64,000 nt of DNA from Fen-1254 sp963778945. GTDB taxonomy: Bacteria; Bacteroidota; Ignavibacteria; UBA10030. The DNA is taken from NCBI GenBank assembly GCA_963778945.1, contig CAVZWL010000023.1, positions 1 through 64,000 of the forward strand, in the 5' to 3' direction. Position 1 is the stretch's first letter. Each line of letters opens with the position of its first letter. The notes below the pieces were generated by a model, which saw only the letters and a list, made by a program, of their open reading frames with translations, searched no databases and was not told the DNA's origin. The position numbers were made by a program, and so were the translations under genes. Below are positions 63,288 through 64,000 of the stretch, one piece after another.

Positions 63288-64000
63288 TTCCTCATCGGAG
63301 AATAATCCCGCGAGGCGCTGATAACTCTTTCACACCGCCTGGGCGGCGACTCATATGGAGCCAGCCATAAGTTAGCATTATTTTTTAATCAATAATATTC
63401 TTTTTGCCGGGATTGATGCGGTTCGTATTGGGGAACGGTCGGTTTTAAAGAAAGGCCTGACGTGCTGTATCAGAAATCCGATTCCGTCATAGATAACGGT
63501 CTTGTGATGCATAGGAAAGAAACACAGAAGCGGCGATTCAGCCGCAATCGCACATATTTCCGTTGGAAGTACCGCCTTCCACAATTTACGATTCTGCGGA
63601 ATTCAAGATTGCCTCTTTTACAGAGAAGGCGGTTTTTAAGAAACCAGAGACCGGCATTATCGAGGATCTGTGTCCTGTTACAGACATCGGCTCGACAAGT
63701 TCGGAAACATATTCAATACAATACAGCGAAATACAATCCGTTTGGAATCGCTCGGTATTTTTCTCCGAATCCTTTTGCAAAACTCGCAAAGAGCTCCGCC
63801 TGGATAACGACTCGTCCATGCGGCACAAATTCCGCGTATCTCCTCCAGCTCAATTATTTTAGAATTCGACGTCATTTAGCAAATATCATTTTCCGGGTTT
63901 CCGTGGACATACCTGCCTGGCAGCCTGCAGAAATAAACGCCGCTTGATACACCGCCTGCGAACCATTCAACTTCGTGATATCCCGATGAGAAATTACCAT
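63288..64000. other. Right-edge stretch with minus-strand coding traces
   Basis: 713 bp without a gene I can call. The minus strand shows short plausible pieces in different frames: MVISHRDITKLNGSQAVYQA from 63999, SKIIELEEIRGICAAW near 63860, EPMSVTGHRSSIMPV near 63690 and ICAIAAESPLLCFFPMHHKT near 63550, ending about 63378. Together they may be one frame-broken gene that begins at the window edge; I do not recognise the family. Around 63335 a small GC palindrome (CCGCCTGGGCGG) occurs. Confidence 0.35.

Overview
The window looks like chromosomal DNA of a Gram-negative bacterium of the Bacteroidota/Ignavibacteriota (FCB) type. The evidence is three TonB-dependent receptors with CarboxypepD_reg or STN front domains, an ECF sigma/FecR pair with a DUF4974-like C-terminus, a DUF4249 lipoprotein beside a receptor, DUF4153, a bacterial serpin, and many lipoproteins and outer-membrane barrels. 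Several starts carry clear Shine-Dalgarno sequences (for example before sodC at 24388 and the YciI-like gene at 47533). That is less usual for Bacteroidia and fits an Ignavibacteria/Chlorobi-like lineage better; this placement is inference. No rRNA, intact tRNA, CRISPR array or intact transposase was seen.

Layout. 1-7.3 kb: the end of an acyl-ACP desaturase, then one very large minus-strand gene (7258 to 612, about 2,215 codons if repaired) joining an aminotransferase-fold PLP domain to an HprK-like P-loop domain. This is the most unusual gene here. 7.5-12.3 kb: small secreted proteins, a YceI/b561-like pair, a heptamer repeat tract, a 99-bp tandem array, a GT-C-like membrane glycosyltransferase and DoxX. 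14.4-22 kb: a metal-uptake neighbourhood (ABC permease and solute-binding protein without an ATPase, two outer-membrane barrels, a TonB receptor, and two tiny exported His/Cys proteins). 22-29 kb: pirin, VF530, GNAT, Cu/Zn SOD, PAP2, and a DUF4249/TonB-receptor pair. 29-39.8 kb: SPFH protein, DUF4153, LysE exporter, a dead pyridoxamine-phosphate-oxidase-like gene, a membrane-tethered XRE regulator, AI-2E-type permease, a four-helix-bundle protein with a remnant copy, DinB, and a double jelly-roll protein. 39.9-42.2 kb: a two-component system with Pho-box-like repeats nearby. 42.5-52.9 kb: lipoprotein, barrel, DinB, YgiQ, small VOC/YciI/AHSA1 proteins, ManA, a gene-poor kilobase, a beta-flower protein, lipocalin and YgiD. 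53.2-59.2 kb: ECF sigma, serpin, lipoprotein, FecR and a broken TonB receptor. 59.4-63.3 kb: a GH27 alpha-galactosidase, a second mannose-6-phosphate isomerase-like gene and an MFS sugar-acid transporter.

Several groups probably work together. The 14.4-22 kb set should move a divalent metal across both membranes. The sigma/FecR/TonB-receptor set is a cell-surface signalling module whose receptor is now interrupted. The 59.4-63.3 kb set would hydrolyse alpha-galactosides and feed sugar phosphates and sugar acids inward.

A feature of the whole window is the number of broken frames. I count at least 13 single-base frameshifts and 4 in-frame stop codons in about ten genes, while many long genes are intact. 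The indels could be consensus errors. The substitution stops and the partial gene copies look like real decay. Joined reading frames below are my reconstructions.
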